Shown: positions 1-8,218, counted from the stretch's first letter. The stretch: 32,583 bases of DNA from Alphaproteobacteria bacterium (GCA_030431335.1 JAUIJH010000048.1:1-32583), one strand, 5' to 3'. Notes: generated from the letters alone by a model not told the origin. A program made the numbers and translations.

Positions 1-81
1 GACGTACCAGCCCCAGTTGGCCGAGCAGCCGCCCAGCGCCAGCAGCGGCAGAACGAGGAGGAGGAGGCGGCGCGCGCGCAT
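1..81 (-). CDS. amino-acid ABC transporter permease, N-terminal fragment
   Basis: Only the first 27 codons lie in the window; the gene continues past the left edge. The ATG overlaps the TGA of the upstream ATPase gene (TGATG), which indicates translational coupling. The peptide starts with an arginine-rich stretch and a leucine-rich hydrophobic segment ending in a lipobox-like LGGC, then SANWGWYV. From memory, an NWGWYV-type motif is typical of the N-terminus of polar amino-acid (HisM/GlnP-type) permeases, some of which have a similar hydrophobic leader. Position beside the ATPase and binding protein supports this call. The alternative is a small lipoprotein, which cannot be excluded from 27 residues. 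Confidence 0.55.
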   Translation of the reverse strand, partial: MRARRLLLLVLPLLALGGCSANWGWYV

Positions 82-851
82 CAGTGGTGCAGCACGCGGT
101 CGAGGAAGTCGCGGCAGCGCTGGCTCTTCGGCGCGCTGAAGAAATCCGCCGGCGGCGCCACCTCGACGATCTCGCCGTGGTCCATGAACACCATGCGGTC
201 GGCGACGTTGCGCGCGAACCCCATCTCGTGGGTGACGCACACCATGGTCATGCCGGTGGCGGCGATTTCGGCCATCACCTCCAGCACCTCGCGGATCATC
301 TCCGGGTCGAGCGCGGAGGTGGGCTCGTCGAACAGCATGATGGAGGGCTCCATCGCGAGCGCACGGGCGATGGCGACGCGCTGCTGCTGCCCGCCCGACA
401 GGTGGCGCGGGTACTTGTCCGCCTGCTCGGGAATTTTCACGCGCGCCAGGTAGTGGCGGGCCAGCTCCGTCGCCTCCGCGCGCGACAGGCCGCGCGCGCG
501 CATCGGCCCCAGCGTCAGGTTGGCGAGCACGGTGAGGTGCGGAAACAGGTTGAACTGCTGGAACACCATGCCGACGCCGGGCGGCGAGCGCGTGCCGCCG
601 GCCTCGCCGCGCGGCAGCTCGGTGCCGTCGACGACGATGGTGCCCGCCTGATGCGCCTCCAGCCCGTTGATGCAGCGGATCAGCGTCGACTTGCCCGACC
701 CGGACGGGCCGCAGATCACCACCTGCTCGCCGCGTCCGATCTCGATCGAGATGTCCTTCAAAACCTCGAAATCGCCGAACCGCTTGCGAACGCCGTCGAA
801 GGCGATGATCGGGGCGGAGGGCGAGACGGCGGCATCGTCGGCGGCATTCAT
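81..851 (-). CDS. polar amino-acid ABC transporter ATP-binding protein (GlnQ/HisP family)
   Basis: The ATPase drives import of a polar amino acid or related solute across the inner membrane. Visible motifs are Walker [10 protein letters not shown], the Q-loop in FQQFNLFPH, signature LSGGQQQR, Walker B IMLFDEP, the D-loop SALD and switch histidine VTHEMGF. The order and spacing match GlnQ/HisP proteins of about 240-260 residues. I chose the ATG at 851 (MNAADDAA, 256 aa) because the conserved domain ([12 protein letters not shown]) begins shortly after it. The frame stays open to an ATG at 926, but the extra 25 residues look non-homologous. The Shine-Dalgarno at 851 is weak. The gene is coupled to the permease at the left edge and divergent from the binding-protein gene at 1024, a common split layout for these transporters. 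Confidence 0.93.
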   Translation of the reverse strand: MNAADDAAVSPSAPIIAFDGVRKRFGDFEVLKDISIEIGRGEQVVICGPSGSGKSTLIRCINGLEAHQAGTIVVDGTELPRGEAGGTRSPPGVGMVFQQFNLFPHLTVLANLTLGPMRARGLSRAEATELARHYLARVKIPEQADKYPRHLSGGQQQRVAIARALAMEPSIMLFDEPTSALDPEMIREVLEVMAEIAATGMTMVCVTHEMGFARNVADRMVFMDHGEIVEVAPPADFFSAPKSQRCRDFLDRVLHH

Positions 852-959
852 AGGCGGGAAAAGCTCTGCGGGCGTTCGATGCGCGGGCGACTGCCCACGG
901 CGCGAGCAGGCCCAAAAAGCAAGCACAGGCGGCTCAACGGTGCAACTCCTTTAATCGGT

Positions 960-975
960 TGCCAAGTGCGCGCCA
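960..975 (-). promoter_or_regulatory. possible sigma-54 promoter for the amino-acid ABC ATPase/permease genes
   Basis: On the minus strand the site reads TGGCGCGCACTTGGCA. It has the GG-N10-GC core of a sigma-54 promoter but two mismatches to TGGCAC-N5-TTGCA. It would give a leader of roughly 95 nt before the ATG at 851. A chance match in GC-rich DNA is quite possible. Confidence 0.22.
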
Positions 976-1023
976 TCCGCGCGATCTTTTTCAAGCACAA
1001 TAGGGGTCGAGGGGACGAACGAT

Positions 1024-1800
1024 ATGGCATGTTTGAAAACGATCGCGGCAGCCTTCGTGCTGATGTTCGCGGTGACTGGCGCGCACGCCCAATCGGCGCT
1101 GCAGGAGATCTTGAACGGCGGCGTTCTCAAGGTCGGCACCACCGGCGACTGGAACCCCATGACCATCCGCGACCCCGCTTCCAACAGCTACACCGGCTAC
1201 GATATCGACGTGATGAGCGAGCTCGCCAAGGACCTCGGCGTGGAGGTGGAGTTCGTCCCCACGGACTGGAAGACGCTGGTGAGCGGCGTGACCGCCGGCA
1301 AGTACCACATGACCGGGTCGGCCTCGATTTCCCCCGCCCGCGCCAAGGTGGCCGGCTATTCGGACAGCTATTTCTCGCTGGCGACCGTGCCGCTGATCCT
1401 CGCCGCCAACGGCGACAAGTTCAAGGACTGGGCCGATCTCGACAAGCCGGAGGTGACCGTGGCGGCGACGCTTGGCACCACGCAGGAAAAGCAGGTGAAG
1501 GACATCTTCCCCAACGCGCAGTACAAGATCGTGGAGGCGCCGGCGCGCGACTTCCAGGAGGTGCTGGCCGGCCGCGCCGACGCCCACATCACCTCCAACG
1601 TCGAAGCGTCCAAGCTGGTGGAGAAGTACCCGCAGATGATGATCGTGCCGGTGGCGCAGCCCAAGGCGCGCACGCCGGTGGCGATGCTGCTGCCGCAGGA
1701 CGATCAGGTCTGGATCAACTACGTGAATACGTGGATCAAGCTGAAGCAGGAAGCCGGCTTCTTCGACGACCTCGCGGACAAGTGGCAGCTGACCAACTGA
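1024..1800 (+). CDS. periplasmic substrate-binding protein, SBP_bac_3 fold, PheC-like
   Basis: This secreted type-II periplasmic binding protein has 258 aa. Residues 1-22 form a Sec signal peptide ending in AHA before QSAL. The mature part carries the family pattern: LKVGTTGDWNPM, YTGYDIDVM, LGVEVEFVPTDWKTL, the SISPARA segment and LGTTQEKQ. It most likely delivers the ligand for the divergent ABC transporter. Its pattern is nearer to cyclohexadienyl/arogenate dehydratase (PheC) than to typical histidine- or glutamine-binding proteins. Glu194 in the HITSNVEAS segment aligns by eye with the catalytic glutamate of PheC, so an enzymatic role is possible. The creatininase-family gene starts 7 nt downstream, suggesting one transcript. 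Start: ATG with a GGGGA sequence about 10 nt upstream. Confidence 0.85.
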   Translation: MACLKTIAAAFVLMFAVTGAHAQSALQEILNGGVLKVGTTGDWNPMTIRDPASNSYTGYDIDVMSELAKDLGVEVEFVPTDWKTLVSGVTAGKYHMTGSASISPARAKVAGYSDSYFSLATVPLILAANGDKFKDWADLDKPEVTVAATLGTTQEKQVKDIFPNAQYKIVEAPARDFQEVLAGRADAHITSNVEASKLVEKYPQMMIVPVAQPKARTPVAMLLPQDDQVWINYVNTWIKLKQEAGFFDDLADKWQLTN

Positions 1801-1807
1801 GCCCCCG

Positions 1808-2575
1808 ATGCGGCTCGACCGCATGACGTGGCCGCAGGCCGAGGCGCTGCTCCAGCGCCGGCCTGCGGTGTTCCTGCCCGTCGGATCCCACGAGCAGCAC
1901 GGCCCCATGGGGCTGATCGGCACGGATGCGATCTGCGCCGAGGCGGTGGCGCTCGGGGCGGCCCGGCGCGTCGAGGCGGCGGTGCTGCCGCCCATCGCCT
2001 ATACGCCGGCGCCCTTCAACATGGATTTCCCCGGCACCGTCTCGATCTCGCCGGACCTGTTCGCCCGCCACATCGGCGAGATCCTCGACGCCATGGCGCA
2101 CCATGGCGTGCGCGGCGTCTACGCGGTCAACGCGCACGGGGCCAACCTTGCGCCGCTCGCGGCGGTGGCGGCGAGCCGGTCCGCGCCGGTGCTGCGGGTG
2201 CGCAGCTGGTGGGACTTTGCGGCCGTCAACGCACTGCGCCAGTCCCTCTACGGCGAATGGGAGGGGATGCACGCGACCCCGTCGGAGGTTGCCATCACCA
2301 TGGCCGTGTTCGGGCCGTTGCCGGTGCCGTCCGAGGCGCGCCAGCCGCCCGAGCCGCTGCCGGACGGCTTCATCGCCGCCCACGCCGGCGACCGGCACGG
2401 CCCGCCGGCCGAGCATCGCGCCCTCTTCCCGGACGGGCGCGTCGGCTCCCACTCCGCCCTCGCCAAGGTGGAGGAAGGCAAGGCGCTGCTCGAAGCCGCC
2501 GTCACCGCGGTCGCCGCGGATTTCACGGACTTCGCCGCCGCTCTGGACCGGCAGGCGGCGGGCAGCCTCGCCTAA
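1808..2575 (+). CDS. creatininase-family metal-dependent amidohydrolase
   Basis: The 255-aa protein belongs to the creatininase superfamily (creatinine amidohydrolase, FAPy deformylase-type ArfB, MftE). Metal-ligand motifs are present. EQHGPMGLIGTD carries the Glu, His and Asp. NAHGAN corresponds to the usual NGHGGN. A later HATPSE segment supplies another acidic ligand in the region usually written HAGExET. Length fits the family. Substrate cannot be assigned, but an amide or cyclic amide is expected. The gene starts 7 nt after the binding protein, so the pair may capture and open the same solute. Its stop overlaps the convergent LysR stop: TAA and TAG share CTAA. Confidence 0.85.
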   Translation: MRLDRMTWPQAEALLQRRPAVFLPVGSHEQHGPMGLIGTDAICAEAVALGAARRVEAAVLPPIAYTPAPFNMDFPGTVSISPDLFARHIGEILDAMAHHGVRGVYAVNAHGANLAPLAAVAASRSAPVLRVRSWWDFAAVNALRQSLYGEWEGMHATPSEVAITMAVFGPLPVPSEARQPPEPLPDGFIAAHAGDRHGPPAEHRALFPDGRVGSHSALAKVEEGKALLEAAVTAVAADFTDFAAALDRQAAGSLA

Positions 2576-3531
2576 GACACGGCGGCCGGGACCCGCTCGC
2601 GGGGCTTTGCGCCGTTGTGCTCGTGCATCAGGCACTTGTCCCAGTGCGGCGCGCCGCCGAAATGCGCCACCAGCGTCTCGATCAGGACGCGCACCTTGGC
2701 CGGCGCCGTGCCGCCCGGCGGGCGCACCACATAGATGCCGAAGCGCGGCAGCGGATAGTCGAGGAGCAGCGGCTCGATCGCGCGGCTTTCGATCGCGTCG
2801 GCCAGCAGGAAGGTCGGGATCTCGGCGATGCCGAGGCCCGCGATGGCCCAGTCGAGCAGCGTCTCGCCGCTGTCGGACCGCAGCCGCCCCTTCGGATGCA
2901 CCGACACCCAGCGGTTGCCCTCGCGCAGGCGCCAGTCGACGCTGCTGCGGCCCGAATAGATCAGCGCGTCGTGGGCGGCGAGGTCGGCGGGCGCCTGCGG
3001 CCAGCCGCGCCGCTCCAGATAGTCCCTTGCCGCCACCAGCAGCGACCGGCCGGGCGCCAGGCGCCGCGCCACCAGGCTGGAATCGCTGAGGTTGCCGATG
3101 CGGATGGCCGCGTCGAACCCTTCCGCCACCAGGTCGCGCACGCCATCGTCGAACACCACGTCGATCTCCAGGAGCGGATGGTCCTTGGCGAGCTGGGCCA
3201 GCACCGGCGACACGTGGCGCACGCCGAACGATTGCGGCGCCGTCAGCCGCAGCCGGCCCACCACGGCGCCGTCGTGCGCGCTCACCGCCTCGCGCGCCGC
3301 GTCGAAATCGGCCAGGATCCGCTCCGCCCGCGCCTTGAACTCAAGCCCCGCCTCGGTCGGGCTGATCGAGCGCGTGGTGCGGCTCAACAGGACGGTGCCG
3401 AGGTCGGCCTCGATCCGCGCCACCCGCCGGCTGACGATCGATTTCGACACGCCGAGCCGCTTGGCGGCCCGGTTGAAGCCGCCATTGTCCACCACCTCGA
3501 CGAAGCAGCGCATGTCGTCGAATTCGATCAT
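2572..3531 (-). CDS. LysR-family transcriptional regulator
   Basis: A 319-aa regulator with an N-terminal winged helix (MIEFDDMRCFVEVV, FNRAAKRLGVSKSIVSRRVARIE, LSRTTRSISPTEAG) and a C-terminal effector-binding domain from about residue 90. It sits head to head with the azoreductase gene, the normal layout for a LysR protein controlling its neighbour, often in response to quinones or electrophiles. The start at 3531 is set by the HTH and a GGAA sequence a few bases upstream. The frame runs further upstream but encodes nothing recognisable. The effector is not identifiable from sequence. Confidence 0.93.
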   Translation of the reverse strand: MIEFDDMRCFVEVVDNGGFNRAAKRLGVSKSIVSRRVARIEADLGTVLLSRTTRSISPTEAGLEFKARAERILADFDAAREAVSAHDGAVVGRLRLTAPQSFGVRHVSPVLAQLAKDHPLLEIDVVFDDGVRDLVAEGFDAAIRIGNLSDSSLVARRLAPGRSLLVAARDYLERRGWPQAPADLAAHDALIYSGRSSVDWRLREGNRWVSVHPKGRLRSDSGETLLDWAIAGLGIAEIPTFLLADAIESRAIEPLLLDYPLPRFGIYVVRPPGGTAPAKVRVLIETLVAHFGGAPHWDKCLMHEHNGAKPRERVPAAVS

Positions 3532-3550
3532 TGTTCCGCATTCCGCAACA
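3532..3550. promoter_or_regulatory. LysR-type operator, TGTT-N11-AACA
   Basis: A perfect inverted repeat (TGTTCCGCATTCCGCAACA) fits the T-N11-A rule of LysR boxes. It touches the regulator's own start codon and covers its ribosome-binding region. It lies about 90 bp upstream of the azoreductase start. It suits autorepression and/or divergent activation; function is inferred. Confidence 0.5.
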
Positions 3551-3639
3551 GTGTGGTGCTCGACATGGGCATTCTGTGTGCCAACCGCCTTGGCTAACTT
3601 TGACGCATCGGGATGATCCGAAGGTTGGGAAAACAGTCG

Positions 3640-4269
3640 ATGTCGACAGTCCTCGTTCTTACAAGCAGCGCTACGGGCGATGCGTCCGTTTCTTCGCAGC
3701 TCGTCCAGGAGACGGTCGAGCAGATCAAGGCCCACGATCCGGGCGTCAAGATCGTCGCCCACGATCTGGGCGCCAATCCCCTGCCTCACCTCGTGGTCGA
3801 GACCACGGCCGCGATCCGCGGCGCGGAGCCGGCGAGCCCCGAGGCCGTCGGTGCCCGCGCGCTGTCGGACGCCCTCGTCAAGGAGCTGGCCGAGGCGGAC
3901 ACGCTGGTGATCGGCGCGCCGATGTACAATTTCGCGATCCCCTCCACGCTGAAGGCGTGGTTCGACCATGTCCTGCGCGCCGGCGTCACCTTCCGCTACA
4001 GCGAAAACGGGCCGGAAGGGCTGATGAAGGGCAAGCGCGCCATTCTCGTGCTGACGCGCGGCGGCTTCTACAGCGAGGGCCCGTTGCAGGCGCTCGATTC
4101 GCAGGAGCCGCACCTGCGCAACATGCTCGCCTTCATCGGCATCACCGACGTGTCGGTGGTGTACGCCGAAAAGCTCGGCTTCGGGCCGGAGGCGCGCGAG
4201 GCGGCGATCTCGGCCGCCCGCGTCAAGCTGCGCCAGGAAGTCGAAAGCCGCCCGCTGCAAGCGGCCTGA
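3640..4269 (+). CDS. azoR: FMN-dependent NADH:quinone oxidoreductase/azoreductase (AzoR family)
   Basis: A cytosolic flavodoxin-like homodimeric enzyme that reduces quinones or azo compounds by two electrons. From the chosen ATG it is 209 aa, close to the ~200 aa of AzoR. Motifs are the phosphate-binding loop LTSSATGDASVSSQL, the FMN-binding APMYNFAIPSTLKAWFDHV (the strongest AzoR signature), VTFRYSENGPEGL and LTRGGFY. I prefer the ATG at 3640 because MSTVLVLTSS matches the family N-terminus; an in-frame ATG at 3613 would add nine residues. It is divergent from the LysR gene and convergent with the glutamine-synthetase-like gene (7 bp gap). Confidence 0.92.
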   Translation: MSTVLVLTSSATGDASVSSQLVQETVEQIKAHDPGVKIVAHDLGANPLPHLVVETTAAIRGAEPASPEAVGARALSDALVKELAEADTLVIGAPMYNFAIPSTLKAWFDHVLRAGVTFRYSENGPEGLMKGKRAILVLTRGGFYSEGPLQALDSQEPHLRNMLAFIGITDVSVVYAEKLGFGPEAREAAISAARVKLRQEVESRPLQAA

Positions 4270-4276
4270 CGCGCGG

Positions 4277-5662
4277 CTACACCTTGCGCAGATAAAGCGC
4301 GTGCTCGACGTCCGTGACGCGGGCGCCGAGCGCGGCGATCTCCTGCCGCTTGATGGCGGCGAAGACGTGGGCGAACGGCACGCCGAAGGCCGCCTTCACG
4401 AAGGCGGCGTCCTCGAACGCGGCCAGCGCCTCGATCCAGGTGCGCGGGAAGGGCGGGCCGGCGCCGGCTTCGGCAAGGCTCGGCTCGGCCGGCTGCAGGC
4501 GCTGCGTCAGCCCGTGCAAGATGCCCGCGATCACTGCGGCCGCCACCAGGTAGGGGTTGGCATCGGCCCCCGCGATGCGGTGCTCCAGCCGCGCCGCCGG
4601 GCCGGTTCGCGCCGGCACCCGGAGCGCCGCGCCGCGATTGTCGAGCCCCCAGTTGCACACCTGCGGCGCATAGGAGCCCGGCCGGAAGCGGCGATACGAA
4701 TTGAGGTGCGGCGCGAACATCAGGAAGCTCGCCGCGCACACGTCCGCGAGCCCCGCGACGGCATGGCCGAGCCGCTCCCCCACCGGCTCGCCCGGCTCGT
4801 CGAGCACGTTGCGCCCCGCCTCGTCGGCGAGGCTCGCGTGCATGTGGAGCCCCGACCCGGACCACCCGCTGAAAGGCTTGGCCATGAAGGTGGCATCGAG
4901 CCCGTGCCGGCGCGCACCGAGCCGCACGGCCCGCTTCAGCGCGACGAGCTGGTCGCACGCGAGCGCCGCGTCCGCCACGTGCGGCAGGTTGATCTCGAAC
5001 TGCCCCGCGCCGAACTCGGCCAGGGTCGTCTGCGGCTCCACCCCGAGCGCGCGGGCGGCGGCGGCGATCTCCTCCAGCACCGGCTCGAAGGCGTGCAGCG
5101 TGTCGAGGTCCATCATCTGGCGCGCGGCGGCGGGGGCGCCGGTGCGTGGATCGCGCGCCGGCGTCGGCGCGGCGGGATCGATCAGGTAGAACTCGATCTC
5201 CATCGCCACCACCGGGGCGAGCGCGCGCCGCTCGGCCTCGCCGAGCACCCGCATCAGCACCGCGCGCGGGTCGTAGGGGCTGAGCCGCCCGGTCGCCGGG
5301 TCCGCGATCGTCCCCTGCAGCGACAGCACCGGCGTTGCGGCGTGGGGCAGCGGGGCCAGCGTGTGCGCCAACGGCACGAACAGCCCGTCCGGGTCGCCGA
5401 TCTCCATGGCGATGCCCGATTCGCCCACGTCCGCGCCGAAAATATCGAGCCCGGCCAGCGACATCTGGAACTTGACCGCCCCGATCCCCTCCCGCGCGAT
5501 CTGCTCGATCGCGGACAACGGCACGCGCTTGCCGTGCGCCACCCCGTTGAGGCTGATCGCGAACAGCTCCACCGTGCGCGCCTGCGGGCACTGCGCCTTG
5601 GCCCGCTCCAGCGCTTCCCCGAGCGCGGGGTCCGGGCCGGTGGGATCGGCCGCGCCGCTCAC
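4277..5662 (-). CDS. glutamine synthetase family protein, likely gamma-glutamylpolyamine synthetase (PuuA-like)
   Basis: GS-fold enzyme of 461 aa from the GTG at 5662. Catalytic motifs include MEIEFYLID, LAEFGAGQFEINLPHV, the MAKPFSGWSGSGLHMHASL segment, HLNSYRRF, NRGAALRVP and LEHRIAGADANPYL. PuuA-type proteins ATP-dependently glutamylate putrescine or other amines as the first step of catabolism. The divergent Pot uptake genes and agmatinase make a polyamine substrate much more likely than ammonia. I chose GTG 5662 because AAGGCGGG stands about 8 nt upstream; an ATG at 5719 would add 19 residues without family similarity. The substrate itself is inferred. Confidence 0.88.
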   Translation of the reverse strand: MSGAADPTGPDPALGEALERAKAQCPQARTVELFAISLNGVAHGKRVPLSAIEQIAREGIGAVKFQMSLAGLDIFGADVGESGIAMEIGDPDGLFVPLAHTLAPLPHAATPVLSLQGTIADPATGRLSPYDPRAVLMRVLGEAERRALAPVVAMEIEFYLIDPAAPTPARDPRTGAPAAARQMMDLDTLHAFEPVLEEIAAAARALGVEPQTTLAEFGAGQFEINLPHVADAALACDQLVALKRAVRLGARRHGLDATFMAKPFSGWSGSGLHMHASLADEAGRNVLDEPGEPVGERLGHAVAGLADVCAASFLMFAPHLNSYRRFRPGSYAPQVCNWGLDNRGAALRVPARTGPAARLEHRIAGADANPYLVAAAVIAGILHGLTQRLQPAEPSLAEAGAGPPFPRTWIEALAAFEDAAFVKAAFGVPFAHVFAAIKRQEIAALGARVTDVEHALYLRKV

Positions 5663-5833
5663 GCGAACCCGCCTTGCCTGCCGGTGCGGCGCGCGGCTGC
5701 GGCCCGGGCCGCCCGACATTCGGTCTTCATCATGTTCGCGCGCCCCGATCCCTCAATCCGGCCGAACGATAGCCGCCCCGGCGAAGTCCGCTCAAGCGCC
5801 CGTTGTCGTCCGTGGGCTCTTGATTGAGCGGCG

Positions 5834-5847
5834 CCGTTCTGGAACGG
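5834..5847. promoter_or_regulatory. palindrome upstream of the Pot sigma-54 promoter
   Basis: CCGTTC-TG-GAACGG is an inverted repeat with 6-bp arms, 23 bp upstream of the -24 element at 5871. It could bind an enhancer-binding protein or a repressor of the divergent pair. It does not match the classical NtrC box. Confidence 0.35.
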
Positions 5848-5870
5848 TCCGCTCATCGCGGCCTGCCCCC

Positions 5871-5886
5871 TGGCATGGCCGTTGCA
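5871..5886 (+). promoter_or_regulatory. sigma-54 (RpoN) promoter of the polyamine transport operon
   Basis: TGGCATGGCCGTTGCA matches TGGCAC-N5-TTGCA with one mismatch and keeps the invariant GG-N10-GC spacing. Transcription would start near 5898, about 28 nt before the potF-like start. Nitrogen-limitation control suits a polyamine-scavenging operon. Confidence 0.65.
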
Positions 5887-5925
5887 GCCAAGCGCCCTTG
5901 CTGGGCCATCCTTGGGGGGAGCACC

Positions 5926-7011
5926 ATGAAACGAGCGATCGGCGTCGCGCTCGCGAGCCTTGTTGTATGGGCGGGGTCGGCCTCGGCCGACGGGGTCGTC
6001 AACGTCTACAACTGGTCGGACTATATCGACGAGGAGATCCTGGCCGAGTTCACCGCCGAGACCGGCATCGACGTGCGCTACGACGTGTTCGATTCCAACG
6101 AGATGCTGGAGGCCAAGCTGCTCGCCGGCAAGACCGGCTACGACGTGGTGGTGCCGACGGCCTATTTCCTGTCGCGCCAGATCGAGGCGGGCCTGTTCGC
6201 CGAGCTCGACAAGGACGTCCTCACCAACATCGACAACCTGTGGGACGTGATCCAGAAGCGCGTCGAGGTCTACGATCCCGGCGCCGCCCACGCGGTCACC
6301 TACATGTGGGGCACCACCGGCTTCGGCTACGTGGAAGACAAGATCCTGGAGCGGATGCCCGACGCGCCGGTCGATAGCTGGGACATGATCCTCGACCCCG
6401 AGGTGGTGTCCAAGTTCGCCGATTGCGGCGTCCACGTGCTCGACGCGCCCACCGACATGATCCCCATCGCGCTGCAATATCTCGGCAAGGATCCCAACTC
6501 GCACGAGACGGATGACATCCGCGAGGCGGCCGATCTCATCGCCAAGATCCGCCCCTACGTGCAGAAATTCCACTCCTCCGAGTACATCAACGCGCTGGCG
6601 AGCGGCGACATCTGCCTCGCCGTCGGCTGGTCCGGCGACGTGCTGCAGGCGCGCGACCGCGCCGAGGAAGCGGACAACGGCGTCACCGTCAACTACGTCA
6701 TCCCCAAGGAGGGCACGATGATGTGGTTCGACATGATGGCGATCCCGGTCGACGCGCCGAACATGGAAAACGCCAACATCTTCATCAACTACCTGATGCG
6801 TCCGGAGGTCATCGCCAAGGCGACCAACTACGTGAACTACGCCAACGCCAACAAGGCCTCGCAGGAGTTCATCGACGAGGGCGTCCTGGGCGATCCCGCC
6901 GTCTACCCGACCGCCGAGGTGCTCGACCGGCTGTTCACCACCACCGCGCTGCCCCCGCGCGCCCAAAGGGTGCAGACGCGCGAGTGGACACGGGTGAAGA
7001 CCGGCTCCTGA
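5926..7011 (+). CDS. potF: polyamine ABC transporter periplasmic binding protein (PotF/SpuD-like)
   Basis: A 361-aa secreted protein that binds putrescine or a related polyamine and passes it to the permeases encoded downstream. Signal peptide: residues 1-21, MKRAIG...GSASA before DGVVNVYNWSDY. Ligand-pocket residues of PotF/PotD are visible: the Trp-Ser-Asp of NWSDY, Trp and Asp in LAVGWSGDVLQA, and Phe-Asp in MMWFDMMAIP. The ATG at 5926 has a strong GGGGGGA Shine-Dalgarno five bases upstream and is preceded by the sigma-54 site. It is first in a run of five genes, potF to agmatinase. Confidence 0.94.
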   Translation: MKRAIGVALASLVVWAGSASADGVVNVYNWSDYIDEEILAEFTAETGIDVRYDVFDSNEMLEAKLLAGKTGYDVVVPTAYFLSRQIEAGLFAELDKDVLTNIDNLWDVIQKRVEVYDPGAAHAVTYMWGTTGFGYVEDKILERMPDAPVDSWDMILDPEVVSKFADCGVHVLDAPTDMIPIALQYLGKDPNSHETDDIREAADLIAKIRPYVQKFHSSEYINALASGDICLAVGWSGDVLQARDRAEEADNGVTVNYVIPKEGTMMWFDMMAIPVDAPNMENANIFINYLMRPEVIAKATNYVNYANANKASQEFIDEGVLGDPAVYPTAEVLDRLFTTTALPPRAQRVQTREWTRVKTGS

Positions 7012-7025
7012 TCCCGCCGCCCGCC

Positions 7026-8216
7026 GTGGCTCTCACCGAACCCCCGGGCGAGGCGGCGGGCGATCCGCCCCGCCGCGGCCAGCAGCAGAACGCGGGCTTC
7101 GCGCCGTGGGACGACCCCGCGGCCGTCCCGCTGATCGAGTTCGAGGGCGTCTCCAAATCCTACGGCGAGACGCTGGCCGTCGACGATCTGTCGCTCGCCA
7201 TCTACCCGCGCGAGTTCTTCGCCCTGCTCGGCCCGTCCGGCTGCGGCAAGACCACCCTGATGCGCCTCCTCGCCGGCTTCGAGACGCCATCCGCCGGGAC
7301 CATCCGCCTCGAAGGGCGCGATCTCGGGGCCGTGCCGCCCCATGAGCGGCCCATCAACATGATGTTCCAGTCTTATGCGCTGTTCCCGCACCTTTCGGTG
7401 TGGGACAACATCGCCTTCGGCCTGCGCCGCGACCGGGTCGCCAAGCCCGAGATCGCCCGCCGCGTCGATGAGATGCTGACCCTGGTGCAGCTCACCGGGC
7501 AGGCCCGCCGCAAGCCGCACCAGCTGTCGGGCGGCCAGCGTCAGCGGGTGGCGCTCGCGCGCTCGCTCGCCAAGCGCCCCCGCGTCCTCTTGCTCGACGA
7601 GCCGCTCGCCGCGCTCGACAAGAAGCTGCGCGGGGAAACCCAGTTCGAGCTGATGAATTTGCAGGAGGAGGTGGGCATCACCTTCCTCATCGTCACCCAC
7701 GACCAGGAAGAGGCGATGGTGCTCGCCGACCGCATCGCCATCATGCGCGAGGGGCGCATCGAGCAGGTCGCCCCGCCGCGCCGCCTCTACGAGAGCCCGG
7801 CGAGCCGCTACGTCGCCGATTTCGTGGGCGACGTGAATCTCATCGAGGGCACCGTGACGGAGAGCGGGCCGGGCGGGGTGCGCGTCGCGGCCGAGGGCAT
7901 CGGCGCCACGCTCCTCACCGCGCCATCGGACGAGGCGGCGACCGGCGCGCCCGGCTGCGTCGCGGTGCGGCCGGAGAAGATCGCCATCGGGCCCGCCGGC
8001 GACGGCCCGCCGCCCGCCCACAACGCGCTGGAGGGCGTCATCTACGATTACGCTTATCTGGGCGAATACACCCTCTTCCGTGTGCGCACGGCGAGCGGCC
8101 ACCTGATCGAGGCGAGCCGGCTCAACCGCAGCCGCTTCGACGACAACCCGCTCACCTGGGACGACCGGGTGGTCCTCTCCTTCGAGGCGGACGACGCCGT
8201 GTTCCTGGACCGCTAG
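7026..8216 (+). CDS. potG: polyamine ABC transporter ATP-binding protein (PotG/PotA-like)
   Basis: ATPase of the polyamine importer, 396 aa. An unusually long N-terminal tail of about 40 residues precedes LIEFEGVSKSYGE. Motifs: Walker A GPSGCGKTT, Q-loop MMFQSYALFPH, signature LSGGQRQR, Walker B VLLLDEPLAALD and H-loop VTHDQEEAM. A TOBE domain occupies the last ~110 residues. No ATG is suitably placed; a GTG at 7026, 14 nt after the potF stop, is the best start, although its ribosome-binding site is weak. It is 2 nt from the next permease start. Confidence 0.93.
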   Translation: MALTEPPGEAAGDPPRRGQQQNAGFAPWDDPAAVPLIEFEGVSKSYGETLAVDDLSLAIYPREFFALLGPSGCGKTTLMRLLAGFETPSAGTIRLEGRDLGAVPPHERPINMMFQSYALFPHLSVWDNIAFGLRRDRVAKPEIARRVDEMLTLVQLTGQARRKPHQLSGGQRQRVALARSLAKRPRVLLLDEPLAALDKKLRGETQFELMNLQEEVGITFLIVTHDQEEAMVLADRIAIMREGRIEQVAPPRRLYESPASRYVADFVGDVNLIEGTVTESGPGGVRVAAEGIGATLLTAPSDEAATGAPGCVAVRPEKIAIGPAGDGPPPAHNALEGVIYDYAYLGEYTLFRVRTASGHLIEASRLNRSRFDDNPLTWDDRVVLSFEADDAVFLDR

Positions 8217-8218
8217 CG

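Noticed and set aside
84-1826. A 580-codon plus-strand frame across the ABC ATPase and binding-protein genes
   Set aside because: It is low-complexity and overlaps two clear genes in other frames; an artefact of GC-rich codon bias.
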